Part shown: in pieces, positions 1-12,361 of the stretch
How positions within the stretch are numbered: position 1 is the stretch's first letter
Layout: every line of letters starts with the position of its first letter
Source: Actinostola sp. cb2023
Taxonomy: Eukaryota > Cnidaria > Anthozoa > Actiniaria > Actinostolidae
Reading direction: 5' to 3'
Assembly: GCA_033675265.1 (NCBI GenBank)
Contig: JAUJYZ010000825.1
Span: 1 to 64,000 of the forward strand
DNA: 64,000 nucleotides
Program-made: the position numbers and the translations under genes
The notes under the pieces: generated by a model
The model's input: the letters and a program-made list of their open reading frames with translations, nothing else
Told to the model about the DNA's origin: nothing
Databases searched by the model: none

Positions 1-9
1 GTGAATATA

Positions 10-180
10 TCATACTGGTGCATATATCGGCTTGGTGCATATACCGTACTGGTGCGTATACCGTACTCTGGTGCATGACGGTATATCATGGCACCAAGCC
101 GATATATGCACCAGGCCGATATATGCACCAGTACGATATATGCACCAGTACGATATATGCACCAGAGTCAGCTCCTGCCA
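10..180. repeat. Inverted array of ~20-bp 'GGTGCATATA' units
   Basis: Short units related to GGTGCATATATCGG run forward up to about position 78. The same units then run as reverse complement (ATATATGCACCAG) to about 175, so the block can fold on itself. Positions 180-350 hold AT-rich sequence with repeated 'AACTGACAATTGACA'-like words and no gene that I can recognise. Confidence 0.7.
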
Positions 181-351
181 GAGTACAGTATAAGAGGGTC
201 TGAATGGTGTTAACTGACAATTGACAAAACGCTTTAAAAAATAACTGTCAACTGACAATCGAAGTATCAAACACGTTCAATTGTTCAAAACAGGATATGA
301 CCAGTTAATAGTTAACTAACCTTTAACTGACAACTGACAATTGACACATAC

Positions 352-352
<1 letters not shown>

Positions 353-392
<40 letters not shown>
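353..392. repeat. Poly-C homopolymer, about 40 bp
   Basis: An uninterrupted C run. Similar homopolymers occur at 32442-32473 (G) and 41247-41272 (C). Exact lengths of such runs are unreliable in assemblies. Confidence 0.9.
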
Positions 393-394
<2 letters not shown>

Positions 395-575
395 GGTCAA
401 ATATAGGGTTATCGTTAATAGAAGTGCTAACTCATCGATTAGAATTAAGTGACTCGTGCTGTATCGCGTGAGAGAGAGGCAGTTGTGTTTAATATGCAGA
501 AGAGAAATGAAGAAGCATGATTGACTGAAAATAGGGCCAAGTATCGGAGATTGTCACGGAAGAATGACTCTATAG
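393..575. repeat. Left part of a hairpin-ended family copy, split by the 576-2777 element
   Basis: The text here (boxes such as AAGTATCGGAGATTGTC) and the text at 2784-2909 match consecutive parts of the copy at 30844-31530. That copy lacks the 2.2-kb insertion, so it shows the pre-insertion state. Confidence 0.65.
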
Positions 576-2777
576 ACCTTTTGCTTAGCCTCACTCTGAC
601 TCAATAAAACAATGACATCGTTGGACACAGGCAGCCCAACCATTGCTTTTGAGGCTACTAAATAATTCAAAAAAAAAAATTTTTTGATGGGCTTCCTGTG
701 GTAGAGCGCGCGCGCATCTATATGGGGTTCCCTGTGCTGAGTAATGTCCTATGTTGGGCTTCCTGTGTGTGCCTCCTGCGGGATGCGCCCGCAGCAAATG
801 TGTGTATATTTATACAAGGTATGAAACTCCAGTCACGTGATGGCCTGATGTGCGGCGCAAGTAATGGTGCACTTTTCCGTGAGCCGAATAGCCGAAGTCG
901 TCGTACGCTACAGGCCCTTTGGGGGGTACCCAGGGTGAAGTCGTTATTATGGCGGGGAGTGGAAGAGAAGTTCATATCAAGAAAGACTGATTTTTTCGGT
1001 GTAAACGTTGGGATTCTTTTCCCTATTCATGGTAAGTTTAGAAGTTCACAATTCATGTCAACTTTAAGTAAATCTAGAAGAAATTCGACGGTTTTAAAGT
1101 AGTCCTTTTTCATTTTTGGTTGAGAAACTTTGGATGTGTTGTGCTCGGACACGTGAGAAAGTTTTGCAGTTGAAAATAAACTGAACTAAAAGTACTTTTT
1201 GTCATGGTTTTTACGTAGTAATTGCTCTAAATGTTCTCTAATGAAAGGACTTGCCTATACTAGGGCAGAAGGGCTGCTTAATACTCCTCAACAAATCAGT
1301 TTTTTTCTATAAATTATGACTGAGCAGTGAGCTATTTCAGTATTTGACAAGTGTGTAGACTGTAGCAGTGTCAGTGATCGAAATACACTTCAACAAGGAA
1401 CCTCTCTCAACTGACTGATTTTACTTTATCTGTTTAAACATTATCTCTAACTCTCTCATCTAGAAAGTGTTTGACATAATTTTGTACTTTACTTATAGTT
1501 CTTCTGACACAAGGGAACGCCAACAGCATAAACCATCTCAGTGTGAGCAAAATATAGACAAACTCAACATCGAAGACGAAGGAGACATGAATGGCGATGG
1601 ACTCGTGAAGCTGCCGTGAACTAAAATATTAACAGTTGTTCGTTATTGTCATTGAAATAGCACGACACATTTAGCAAATATTAAAGTCTTACTATCATCT
1701 GAGAGAAACAGAGTAATTTTAACGGCGTATTTTTCGTAACCGGGAACGTAAGTAAGCTTCAGTATCGCTTCCAACTTCGATGTTTGCTATTCAATCAGTC
1801 ATGATCAGTGATTCACAACTTGTCGCCTTTGTGTATAATATTTATCCATTGTTATTAAGCTTATTTCCATGCTATTACTGATCAATATAGTAAATAAATT
1901 GCACAGAAAGTAACAGCAAAACAGTGTGTAAAAAGCTAGTAAACTTATTGTTGAAATAAATACGTTTGTATTTGTCATTTTGTGTACAAGTACTAGTACT
2001 GATAGCAAATGTGTTGTGCAGTACTAAATAAACCTTGCCAAAAAGAGCATCGTTCAGATTTGCCGAGCGCTTGTCGATGCCTTCTCGAAGGTAAAATCCG
2101 ACTACTTCACGGAAAAGTGCACCATCTACTTGCGCCGCACATCGGTCCATGACGCTCAAAATTTCAACAATTAGTTTCTCAGCGTACGTTGAAGTTAGAC
2201 GACTGACACTTACAAAGTGTTTCGAGAATACGGTAAAGTTTAGTTATTCGAAGAAAAATTGAATTTTCACATCACATTGACAAAATTAGGGTCAAAAACG
2301 TATTTGTCACGTGACCTAGTTTCATACCTTGTTTAAATATACACATTTGCTGCGGGCGCATCCCGCAGGAGGCACACAGGAAGCCCAACATAGGACATTA
2401 CTCAGCACAGGGAACCCAATATATAAATACGCGCGCGCTCTACCACAGGAAGCCCATAAAAAAAAACATTTTTTGAATTATTTAGTAGCCTCAAAAGCAA
2501 TGGTTGGGCTGATACACATTTGCTGCGGGCGCATCCCGCAGGAGGCACACAGGAAGCCCAACATAGGACATTACTCAGCACAGGGAACCCAATATATAAA
2601 TACGCGCGCGCTCTACCACAGGAAGCCCATAAAAAAAACATTTTTTGAATTATTTAGTAGCCTCAAAAGCAATGGTTGGGCTGCCTGTGCGTTGGATAGA
2701 TCTTTTGTTTCGTTGAGTCAGAGTGAGGCTAAGCGTGTATCTGCTCTGCATATGATTAGTGGCTTTATGCAAAAGGT
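576..2777. mobile_element. 2.2-kb foldback DNA element with 6-bp target duplication
   Basis: The element is flanked by CTATAG (570-575 and 2778-2783). It starts ACCTTTTGC and ends with its complement GCAAAAGGT. The inverted arms are about 300 bp long and contain the boxes TGGGCTTCCTGTG and GCGGGCGCATCCCGC. The right arm carries a ~180-bp tandem duplication (about 2329-2510 and 2510-2690). The paralogous locus at 31357-31362 has a single CTATAG with no insert, which supports the boundaries. No transposase is visible. The arms hold a short coding-like stretch (minus strand, 2159-2030) beginning MSVMDRCAAQVDGALFRE, and a mirrored version on plus (about 838-880) reads CGASNGALFRE. These look like remnants of one sequence duplicated in the two arms. 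The superfamily cannot be assigned. Confidence 0.75.
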
Positions 2778-2783
2778 CTATAG

Positions 2784-2909
2784 TCTCTTCTCTTCGTCTG
2801 TCAATTTTGAGATGGCTGTGGCTTGTTCTACCAATGGTGTGTGTTGGTGAGCAAAGATAGAGATCTACTTGTCATAATGTCCGAGTATACGCTCATTGAG
2901 CGTCTTGTT
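2784..2909. repeat. Right part of the interrupted hairpin-ended family copy
   Basis: It continues the family after the 576-2777 insertion and ends with the hairpin ACGCTCATTGAGCGT followed by CTTGTT, as do the other copies at 3768, 6090 and 31530. Confidence 0.65.
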
Positions 2910-2911
2910 TA

Positions 2912-5900
2912 TTACTCGGGCCCTTCCGAAGGAAGCCCGAGTTAGAAAATGCGTTTTCTTCTATCATTATTTTTCTTCGTAGGACACAAAATGTGAAGTA
3001 TGTGATCTTATCGGTACAAAAAATGCGAAGTATGTGATCGTATCGAGTTCCAAGATTACTCAGCAGATAAGAAAGCAAGCTACACTCTGTCCCAAAATAT
3101 ATGCGGGTTCCCATCGAGCGATTACTTGAAGCATCCTGGATATATTCGAATTTCGACAGCAAATGAAATCCGAAATGAAAACTAAAACAGCCAAATAATA
3201 ACGGAGAGCTTGGACTGAATGAAATTCCTAGTTCTGAATGGACTTTACGATGAGCCTATGTTGTATGGCGAAGTCGAGCCATCGATCACTTCCTTTTAAA
3301 CACGATCATGCAATCATTGTTTTAACATGAGCAAGATCAATGTACGAAATTTGGGATCAGTGCTTGCTGCATGACTGCCGTCACGCCGTGGTTTCATTAT
3401 AATTAAACTCACGACCAACGCCGGTCATGTATAACTCCATCTATTGACAGAAAGCTATATGTACAGAAGTCATGCAAACAGTCGAGCCAGTCGAGTTATT
3501 TTCAGTAACTCATGATGGATGTTTATTTTATTCCACGTTTGAAAAATTCAGAAGGAAAAGGAATCGTAAAAATCGTACTTCAAAACTACATCAAAGCATT
3601 TAAGGAAAGCAAGGTCAATAGTTCGTAAATCGAGATCGTATAGCCCTTCATCTGGCAGACATATAGTCTCCCTCGTCACGCAACTGTCAGTCATTGTCAG
3701 GTCTCTCCTCACGCAACTGACATTGTCCTTTTCATAAGCCCGAGTGTACGCTCATTGAGCGTCTTGTTGATTTTCAAACAAGTTATGTGCATGTGTTGTT
3801 GTTGTGCCGGGTTGCTGTGCTAGCCGATAAGGTAGAATTGGGAGGCTTTCTAGAAGCGAAAATCAAACTCATCATGGGCTCGGTGATAGAGGATATTACA
3901 CGGTGACGCGAAGATATGATAAAATATTTTCACCACTCGAAGATAAACTTCATATTAATTTTCTTTGTATTATATAGACACATCCACAAACAAAAACCTT
4001 TCTTTCTAACGCCAAGGACAAACCGTTAATGGACAATTATGTAGCTCGCTTGCCGAAGAATATTTCAATACATTCAGTACTGTTCTCATCTTCACTTTCA
4101 AGAAATTCTTTGAATATTTTCACGTTGTTTCTCAAACTCATTAATTATTCATGAGGTAACCAGCCAATCCGGTGCATCAAATCCGGTCACATGATGGACC
4201 TGGAAACCCCGGAAAGTCCGCTCAAGAGTACTTTGAAAGGACTTTGGAATGATGGATTTCAAAGTCCAAGGACAATGATGCATTTCAAAGTACTCTTTCC
4301 TGAGCTCATATAACAATCATGAGATTCAATCTGAAAGCAGGCTCTACTTCATGCTACTCAAGAGTCCAACACATGTGGGATATTATTTATATACGATGTA
4401 CTAGACTCTGCGCATGAGCAGAGAATATGCCGACTGGAATTCTTACCTTCTAAGTAGAACCTCCTTTTTTGAAGTAACCATTACTTAATTTAGCTTCTCT
4501 AGAAAGCCGAGACCTTTACCCGGTCGAAAGATTTCTATCTCCATTTTGATAACCGTCAAGACTAAAACTCCGAAAAAAACACTTAATCCTTGCATTACTT
4601 TTACCTCGGTATTAATATTCTTACACAACAAGAGGCTCAATGAGCGTACACTCGGACATTTATGACAATGACAATGACAGTTGCGTGACTAGGGAGACTG
4701 TGTCGGTGAGGATAGATAAAGATCTCCGAATCGTCCGTCTTCAGTATGTACTTCGAACTTCCAGTTGAGGTTGCATATTCATGGTCAGATGGTTCTGATA
4801 AAGTTTTCCGTTTGTTGTAATGAAGGCGCGTTTGTTTTTGTTATAAATGAAACGACATCTTTCAGAGTGGGCCCACACGATCGAATCGGCGTATGCGTTT
4901 GTATGTGAAATGAGCGTGTTTAAAGCCCGTGTTTTTATCGGGCATAAAGATCCGAGCCGCCGGCTTCAGATTTATTTTAATCAAGCTTCAGTTGTTGACG
5001 TTGTTGCGGTGTACATGCACTCCATTATGAAACTATCTCTTTGAAATACAACACTATTCAGTTTAGCAACATTAAAACAACAAGACGCTCAATGAGCGTA
5101 CACTCGGGCTTATGACAAGGACAATGTCAGTTGCGTGAGGAGAGACCTGACAATGACTGACAGTTGCGTGACGAGGGAGACTATGTAACTGTATACATGT
5201 ATGTGTCGAGTTCATTTGATTTGCCTTTGACTTTGAGTTCATTTGATTACCTTTTGACTTTGAGTTCAATTGATTTGATTTTGATGAGTTCGTGTAAAGG
5301 CCCCCTCTCTAGCTTCAGATCCCGAAACGTCGAGTTTGGAATCGAGTTCGAGTTCGGGTTCGAGTTACGGTTCGAACGTCGAATAAAACAAGGACATCTT
5401 CTTCAATACAATATCATTTCTCTGACGTCATGACAATCAGTGACAGTTGAGTGACGAGGGAGACTATGAGTCGGATGAGTACGAACATGATACGTCTTGA
5501 GGTTGCATAGGTCAGATGGTTCCGATAACGCCCTCGCGTTACGACAGTCAGGCAGCAAGCAAAGCGATATTAGCTATCTAAACAAAATCTACTGAAAAAT
5601 CAAACCCTTGCTCTCTAGCTTCAGAGACATAATACGAAGCTGCTCAGTAACGGATTATTAACGACATGTTGCTTTCAAAACTAAGATTCATAATCTACTT
5701 GAGTCCTGTGTGTGTGGTTTGTTCTTATCTGCTGAGTAATGCCGGTCATGTATAACTCCATCTATTGACAGAAAGCTATATGTACAGAAGTCATGCAAAC
5801 AGTCGAGCCAGTCGAGTTATTTTCAGTAACTCATGATGGATGTTTATTTTATTCCACGTTTGAAAAATTCAGAAGGAAAAGGAATCGTAAAAATCGTACT

Positions 5901-8195
5901 TCAAAACTACATCAAAGCATTTAAGGAAAGCAAGGTCAATAGTTCGTAAATCGAGATCGTATAGCCCTTCATCTGGCAGACATATAGTCTCCCTCGTCAC
6001 GCAACTGTCAGTCATTGTCAGGTCTCTCCTCACGCAACTGACATTGTCCTTTTCATAAGCCCGAGTGTACGCTCATTGAGCGTCTTGTTGATTTTCAAAC
6101 AAGTTATGTGCATGTGTTGTTGTTGTGCCGGGTTGCTGTGCTAGCCGATAAGGTAGAATTGGGAGGCTTTCTAGAAGCGAAAATCAAACTCATCATGGGC
6201 TCGGTGATAGAGGATATTACACGGTGACGCGAAGATATGATAAAATATTTTCACCACTCGAAGATAAACTTCATATTAATTTTCTTTGTATTATATAGAC
6301 ACATCCACAAACAAAAACCTTTCTTTCTAACGCCAAGGACAAACCGTTAATGGACAATTATGTAGCTCGCTTGCCGAAGAATATTTCAATACATTCAGTA
6401 CTGTTCTCATCTTCACTTTCAAGAAATTCTTTGAATATTTTCACGTTGTTTCTCAAACTCATTAATTATTCATGAGGTAACCAGCCAATCCGGTGCATCA
6501 AATCCGGTCACATGATGGACCTGGAAACCCCGGAAAGTCCGCTCAAGAGTACTTTGAAAGGACTTTGGAATGATGGATTTCAAAGTCCAAGGACAATGAT
6601 GCATTTCAAAGTACTCTTTCCTGAGCTCATATAACAATCATGAGATTCAATCTGAAAGCAGGCTCTACTTCATGCTACTCAAGAGTCCAACACATGTGGG
6701 ATATTATTTATATACGATGTACTAGACTCTGCGCATGAGCAGAGAATATGCCGACTGGAATTCTTACCTTCTAAGTAGAACCTCCTTTTTTGAAGTAACC
6801 ATTACTTAATTTAGCTTCTCTAGAAAGCCGAGACCTTTACCCGGTCGAAAGATTTCTATCTCCATTTTGATAACCGTCAAGACTAAAACTCCGAAAAAAA
6901 CACTTAATCCTTGCATTACTTTTACCTCGGTATTAATATTCTTACACAACAAGAGGCTCAATGAGCGTACACTCGGACATTTATGACAATGACAATGACA
7001 GTTGCGTGACTAGGGAGACTGTGTCGGTGAGGATAGATAAAGATCTCCGAATCGTCCGTCTTCAGTATGTACTTCGAACTTCCAGTTGAGGTTGCATATT
7101 CATGGTCAGATGGTTCTGATAAAGTTTTCCGTTTGTTGTAATGAAGGCGCGTTTTTGTTTTTGTTATAAATGAAACGACATCTTTCAGAGTGGGCCCACA
7201 CGATCGAATCGGCGTATGCGTTTGTATGTGAAATGAGCGTGTTTAAAGCCCGTGTTTTTATCGGGCATAAAGATCCGAGCCGCCGGCTTCAGATTTATTT
7301 TAATCAAGCTTCAGTTGTTGACGTTGTTGCGGTGTACATGCACTCCATTATGAAACTATCTCTTTGAAATACAACACTATTCAGTTTAGCAACATTAAAA
7401 CAACAAGACGCTCAATGAGCGTACACTCGGGCTTATGACAAGGACAATGTCAGTTGCGTGAGGAGAGACCTGACAATGACTGACAGTTGCGTGACGAGGG
7501 AGACTATGTAACTGTATACATGTATGTGTCGAGTTCATTTGATTTGCCTTTGACTTTGAGTTCATTTGATTACCTTTTGACTTTGAGTTCAATTGATTTG
7601 ATTTTGATGAGTTCGTGTAAAGGCCCCCTCTCTAGCTTCAGATCCCGAAACGTCGAGTTTGGAATCGAGTTCGAGTTCGGGTTCGAGTTACGGTTCGAAC
7701 GTCGAATAAAACAAGGACATCTTCTTCAATACAATATCATTTCTCTGACGTCATGACAATCAGTGACAGTTGAGTGACGAGGGAGACCATATGGCGGGTG
7801 AGTATGTACATGATACGTCTTGAGGTTGCATAGGTCAGATGGTTCTGATAACGCCCTCACGTTTGTTTTTGTTAAATATATTTTAAGCGAGCTTCTAGTC
7901 CTTTTACCACTTCTAGTCATTGAACGATGAACTAGAATCCTGACCTTTTAATAGCTTGAAGATCTACAGCTGCTTTCAAAACTAAGATTCAAATCTACTT
8001 GAGTCCTTCCTGTGTGTCGTTTGTTTTTTTTCTTATCTGCTGAGTAATCTTGAAACTCGAGTACGATTAAATACGTCGCATACTTTCGTCATTCTTTAGC
8101 CGAACAAAACTACGACGACGACGACGACTACTACTACTACTACTACCGAAAAACGCATTTTATAACTCGGGCTTCCTTCGGAAGGGCCCGAGTAA
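2912..8195. repeat. Cluster of hairpin-ended family copies in both orientations
   Basis: The cluster begins TTACTCGGGCCCTTCC, which with the following GGAAGCCCGAGT forms a hairpin, and ends with the reverse complement (8166-8195). Inside, the other terminus (hairpin ACGCTCAATGAGCGT, then CTTGTT) occurs at about 3750-3768 and 6071-6090 (plus) and about 4627, 5079 and 7402 (minus). Several copies therefore sit next to each other in alternating orientation. A copy on the minus strand spans 7402-8195 and includes an (ACG)n/(ACT)n microsatellite near 8112-8146. The small reading frames here (for example 4847-5044 and 7170-7367, 65 aa) are repeat-encoded and resemble nothing I know. Confidence 0.7.
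3421..8048. repeat. Two-copy tandem duplication, 2.32-kb unit
   Basis: Unit 1 (3421-5741) and unit 2 (5742-8048) start with the same text (CCGGTCATGTATAACTCC) and run almost without difference for about 2.04 kb. The only change I noticed there is a 2-bp length difference in a T/G-rich run near 4830/7152. After about 5463/7786 the copies abruptly become diverged relatives, and similarity recovers near the unit end (TTATCTGCTGAGTAAT). Confidence 0.85.
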
Positions 8196-8828
8196 TTATA
8201 TTCAAGATTGATGAGCACGAGCTTCTACACAGCACTTCTAGCTATTCGGTAGTCGTGGAACGATGTCAACGATGACCCAAGAGCGAACCATTTGACCCGT
8301 TTGAGCATAGAATTACTTCATTAGGAGTTCAGATATCATCGCTCCAGATTTCAGCCAATCGAAACCCTGAAACAGACATTCCTGACCGATACGATCACAT
8401 TCTCCGCATTTTGTGTACGACCAAAAAAAATAAAAATATACAAGAAAACGCATTTTCTAACTCGATCACTTCCTCCGGAAGTGTCCGAGTAATAATACCT
8501 CTAGATAGTCTACTAAAAAATATACATATAGACTGTACATCATATAGATCTGAACAGAATATTGAGCGTTGTATAGTCGGCATCAAGAAGAACAGATATT
8601 GAAATTCGTTCAAGCGAGTCGTGACGTCACACTGGTAGGCCCTCCCTCCTGGACAAACCTGTCGCTCGCCATTTTGACTTCGGTTGATGCAACGCGCGTC
8701 AAGTGAGCGGGAAAACATCGGAAATGACATCATCGCCGTCTGCACGTGACACGTGTGAGGACATGGAAAATATGTCACAGAAGTCCCGGATGTAGTTCGT
8801 ACGAAAAATACGAGATAGATAGATAGAT
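8196..8828. repeat. More hairpin-ended family sequence, minus orientation
   Basis: The hairpin terminus recurs in degenerate form at 8447-8493 (ACTCGATCACTTCCTCC pairing with GGAAGTGTCCGAGT). 8212-8290 is the complement of family text seen near 31095-31150. 8600-8810 holds no recognisable gene and ends in a GATA microsatellite (8814-8833). Confidence 0.55.
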
Positions 8829-8831
8829 AGA

Positions 8832-9088
8832 TACTACCGAAATCACTCGACTGTTAGCACCACCAAAATAACGATCGATCGCGTTTTGAATTTCGGTCAA
8901 CTCACGTGACCATTTGGAGAGCTCCAAATGGTCATGTGACATTAGTTTCTCACTCTTTTCTGATCAATGGAGACCTATTTGAATGTCACATGTCCATTTG
9001 GAGCTCTCCAAATGGAGTTAACCGAAATTCAAAACGCGATCCGGCGATCGTTATTTTGGCGGTGCTAACAGTCGAGTGATTTCGGTAG
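8832..9088. mobile_element. Foldback MITE, 'ACTACCGAAATCACTCG' family
   Basis: The first ~85 bp (ACTACCGAAATCACTCGAC ...) return as reverse complement at the end (... GTCGAGTGATTTCGGTAGT). Smaller palindromes around CATTTGGAGAGCTCCAAATG sit inside. A second, more decayed copy lies at 49056-49260. No coding sequence. Confidence 0.8.
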
Positions 9089-9227
9089 TAGATAAACTTT
9101 ATTTATGTGTCAAATGTAATCGGCTGAGGGGAAAATCCCTCTACTAATAGGGGACACCTAAACCTAAATCTAAAATATATATATTAAAAATAAATAATTA
9201 ATAAATCTGGCGTATTTTCGATCAATA

Positions 9228-9455
9228 ATTGTTGTTGGGTACCCTGTGTCAGCGCCCGCAATTCCTTCCGCTGGTAGTGGCGTCATTTGTATTTGATTCA
9301 AGAGATTCTGTAGAAATATTAGAGTTATCGCGTTAGAAACCCTACATATTGTAACCTAAAACTACCGGTAAGTTTAATAGATAATACGTTGAACGTCGTT
9401 GAACGTCGTAAACTATTTGTCACTCATGACGTGTTTAGATTGAGTCAAGAAAACC
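9228..9455 (+). promoter_or_regulatory. Duplicated 5' flank of the WW/zinc-finger gene, copy 1
   Basis: Closely matched by 26558-26780 upstream of copy 2. It contains GGGTACCCTGTGTCAGC and a doubled GAACGTCGTTGAACGTCG just before the start codon. No TATA box is evident. The promoter role is inferred only from position and retention in both copies. Confidence 0.4.
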
Positions 9456-9699
9456 ATGGAGTCATCAATACTGGGTACAGATTGGATGGAGTATTATTGT
9501 AAGTCAGGAGAGCTGCTGTTCTACTATAACAAGGTGACAGCAGAACACACATGGCCGAACATCTCAAATGTATGTACTGTATTTGAATTGTAAATGTATT
9601 GGTATATTTAATTACAATTCCTCACTGCATGGTCATACATTTTGTAATTTAAGTTTACTAACTACATTTAATTTACTACATTGTAACTACATGTAGACC

Positions 9700-11030
9700 A
9701 TAGTTTTTTGCCTTTAATAGCTTTTTAAAATATGTCTATAGCTCCAATAATATTTCTCTTAAACATACCATTTTCTCATTCAATTGACTACCCTTCAAAC
9801 AAATGGACCAAGTTGTGGCTAACGTTGAGTATGGTGCAATGGATTGGAGCTACAATGTTAGCCTCAACTTGGTCCTTTTGTTTGAAGGGCAGTCAAGCTA
9901 ATGAGAACATGGTATATTGTAATACTCCTTTTTTACAGTTCCCGGTGCCATCTTGAAAGGTAGCCCTGACTTTGCATCGAAGCGAGACCAACAGTGACCT
10001 TGCAATGATAGAGACCTTTTTTTGACAATTATAACACATTAATAATAATTATAACAATTTAGTTACAATTTATTATTCACATGTCTCTATCATTGCAAGG
10101 TCACTGTTGGTCTCGCTTCGATGCAAAGGCACAGCTACCTTTCAAGATAGCACCGGGAACTGTAAAAAGGAGTATTAGTCAGTTTTAATTTTGATTTGTA
10201 ATTATTGTCTCCTGAAAAGTCATGTGGAGATTTTAACAATAAAGGGGGCTTTCTCAGTATATCACCATCCTGAATTCCTGAAAATTTGAATAACAATAGT
10301 TCATATTGTTGTATGCCTCGTTCTACAAAGAGTTCTTGATTTGAATAACAAAGGTTTTTCAGGATAGTGATATACTGAGAAAGAGCCCAATAAAGTATGT
10401 ACATGTCGTATGTATTTGACTTTGCTATTAACTTATTACTAGAGTGCAAACCATATGTCCGTGAAAGAGTACTACATGTAACTAATTAGTACTAAATAGC
10501 ACAGATGAAACAATAGAAAACAATGGAGATAACACTATTTAGTACTATTTAGTAATAGTACTATTTCACGGACATGACCACGTGTAGACCATAGTTTTTT
10601 TGCATTTAATAGCTTTAATATGTCTGTAGCTCCAATAAGCTTAATATTTCTCTTGAATATACCATTGTCTCATTCGCTTGACTACCCTTCAAACAAATGG
10701 ACCAAGTTGTGGCTAACGTTGAGTATGGTACAATGGATTGGAGCTACAATGTTAGCCTCAACTTGGTCCTTTTGTTTGAAGGGCAGTCAAGCTAATGAGA
10801 ACATGGTATATTGTAATACTCCTTTTTACAGTTCCCGGTGCCATCTTGAAAGGTAGCCCTGCCTTTGCATCGAAGCGAGACCAACAGTGACCTTGCAATG
10901 ATAGAGACCTTTTTAAGCACATTGGACATTATTATTCTCTATCATTGCAAGGTCACTGTTGGTCTCGCTTCGATGCAAAGGCAGGGCTACCTTTCAAGAT
11001 GGTCCCGGGAACTGTTGACAGTCCTGAGTA
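9700..11030. repeat. Duplicated pair of foldback MITEs in the copy 1 intron
   Basis: Two hairpin blocks recur together. The first pairs CTACCCTTCAAACAAATGG with its complement (9788-9897; again 10681-10795). The second pairs GGTAGCCCTG...TTTGCATCGAAGCG with its complement around a short AT-rich loop (about 9938-10162; again 10829-11014). Copy 2 has one set at 27070-27410. Protein-like frames in these hairpins are by-products of the palindromes. Confidence 0.75.
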
Positions 11031-11230
11031 TTAGTCAGTTTTAATGTTGAATTGTAATTGTCTCCTGAAAAGTCATGTGGGGAGTTTGACAATAAAGTAT
11101 GTACCGGTACATGTCCATGCTCGAGAATCCAGCAGTGCTCTTTGTGCTCTTTGTGCTCTTGCCTTTGCATCGAAGCGAGCCAACAGTGAGTGACATTGCA
11201 ATGATAGAGACCTTTTTAAGCACATTGGAC

Positions 11231-12017
11231 CAGGGGCGGATCCAGGGGGAGGGTTCTGGGGGTTGCAACCCCCCCTATGGATATTTTTAAAATACTTGTA
11301 TATGTCAGTATGTCTCAGTCCGTAGGTCCCTCTTGCCTTTCAGCTCTCTCCCTCGTAAGAATAATATAATTAATTCATACTATTTGCACGACCGTTCAAC
11401 TTCGAGGGCAGTTTGACTGATAACTGAAAGAACCTGCCTTTTTTAGCGGCAAAAGTTCAAGGCAAGGTCTCACGTAAATATGATTTTTTTTTTGAAAATG
11501 GTTTAACAAATCCGGAAAAACACCCAAAACAAATTTAAAGACTGTACTTGTTGTTGAAATCGAGAAAATGTTGCCAAAAGTTATCTCTAACTCGAAAAAA
11601 TCCGCGAAAAAGTGATTCGAATGTTCGGGTTGTTTTCGTAAAGTCACGTAATGTGACGTCACAAGTGGAACACGTGCACAGCGCTGAGAATGCGTACGAA
11701 CTGAAATTGTTTACTAACTTGAAGGTGCTTTTTATGTCTTCGCTTTTCGAAACTTAGTTTTACACACTAAGCTCACCCAGGAAGACTCATTCCAAGCATC
11801 TTTGTTGGATGTCCAATAAACTCACAATTTTACTGAACATTGAGTTTTGTTGTGTTACTGTAATAAAACAACTCCAGATCTCTAAAAATTGCATTTCAGA
11901 GCTTGTAGATTTCAAAATTTTCTGGGGGGGCATGCCCCCACACCCGCCTAGTAGTTCGCGGCTTCGCCGCTCAGATAACACAACCCCCTGTTTAAAAAAA
12001 ACCTGGATCCGCCCCTG
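11231..12017. mobile_element. Non-autonomous hAT-like element, 787 bp
   Basis: It starts CAGGGGCGGATCCAGG, ends CCTGGATCCGCCCCTG, and is flanked by TGGAC on both sides (11226-11230, 12018-12022). The uninterrupted sequence at the paralogous sites (10926 and 27320, CACATTGGACATTATTATT) confirms the empty site. CAGGGGCGG-type ends are typical of hAT elements, some of which make 5-bp target duplications. There is no transposase. The box GGGGGGCATGCCCCC near the right end recurs at 23335 and about 24280. Confidence 0.85.
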
Positions 12018-12361
12018 TGGACATTATTATTCTCTATCATTGCAAGGTCACTGTTGGTCTCGCTTCGATGCAAAGGCAGGGCTACCTTTCAAGATGGCCC
12101 CGGGAACTGTTGACATGCAGTCCTGAGTATTAGTCAGTTTTAATGTTGAATTGTAATTGTCTCCTGAAAAGTCATGTGGGGAGTTTGACAATAAAGTATG
12201 TACCGGTACATGTCCATGCTCGAGAATCCAGCTTTGCTCTTCGGCGCGGATGCGTATGAAACATCGCCCTGCCAGAGAACCGCTGGAGAACTTGCCTGCT
12301 AAAATGACTTTTGGGGTGTGAGACGCCACTCGAGCGCATCAACCTGGATGGAGACATAATC

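Noticed and set aside
4847..7367. Pair of identical 65-aa frames (MKRHLSEWAHTIESAYAF)
   Set aside because: They are identical because they lie in the 2.32-kb tandem duplication. No splice or family support, and the surrounding sequence is hairpin-ended repeat.
9732..10856. 74-78 aa plus-strand frames starting MS(I/V)API
   Set aside because: They lie wholly within palindromic MITE hairpins and owe their conservation to recent repeat copying.
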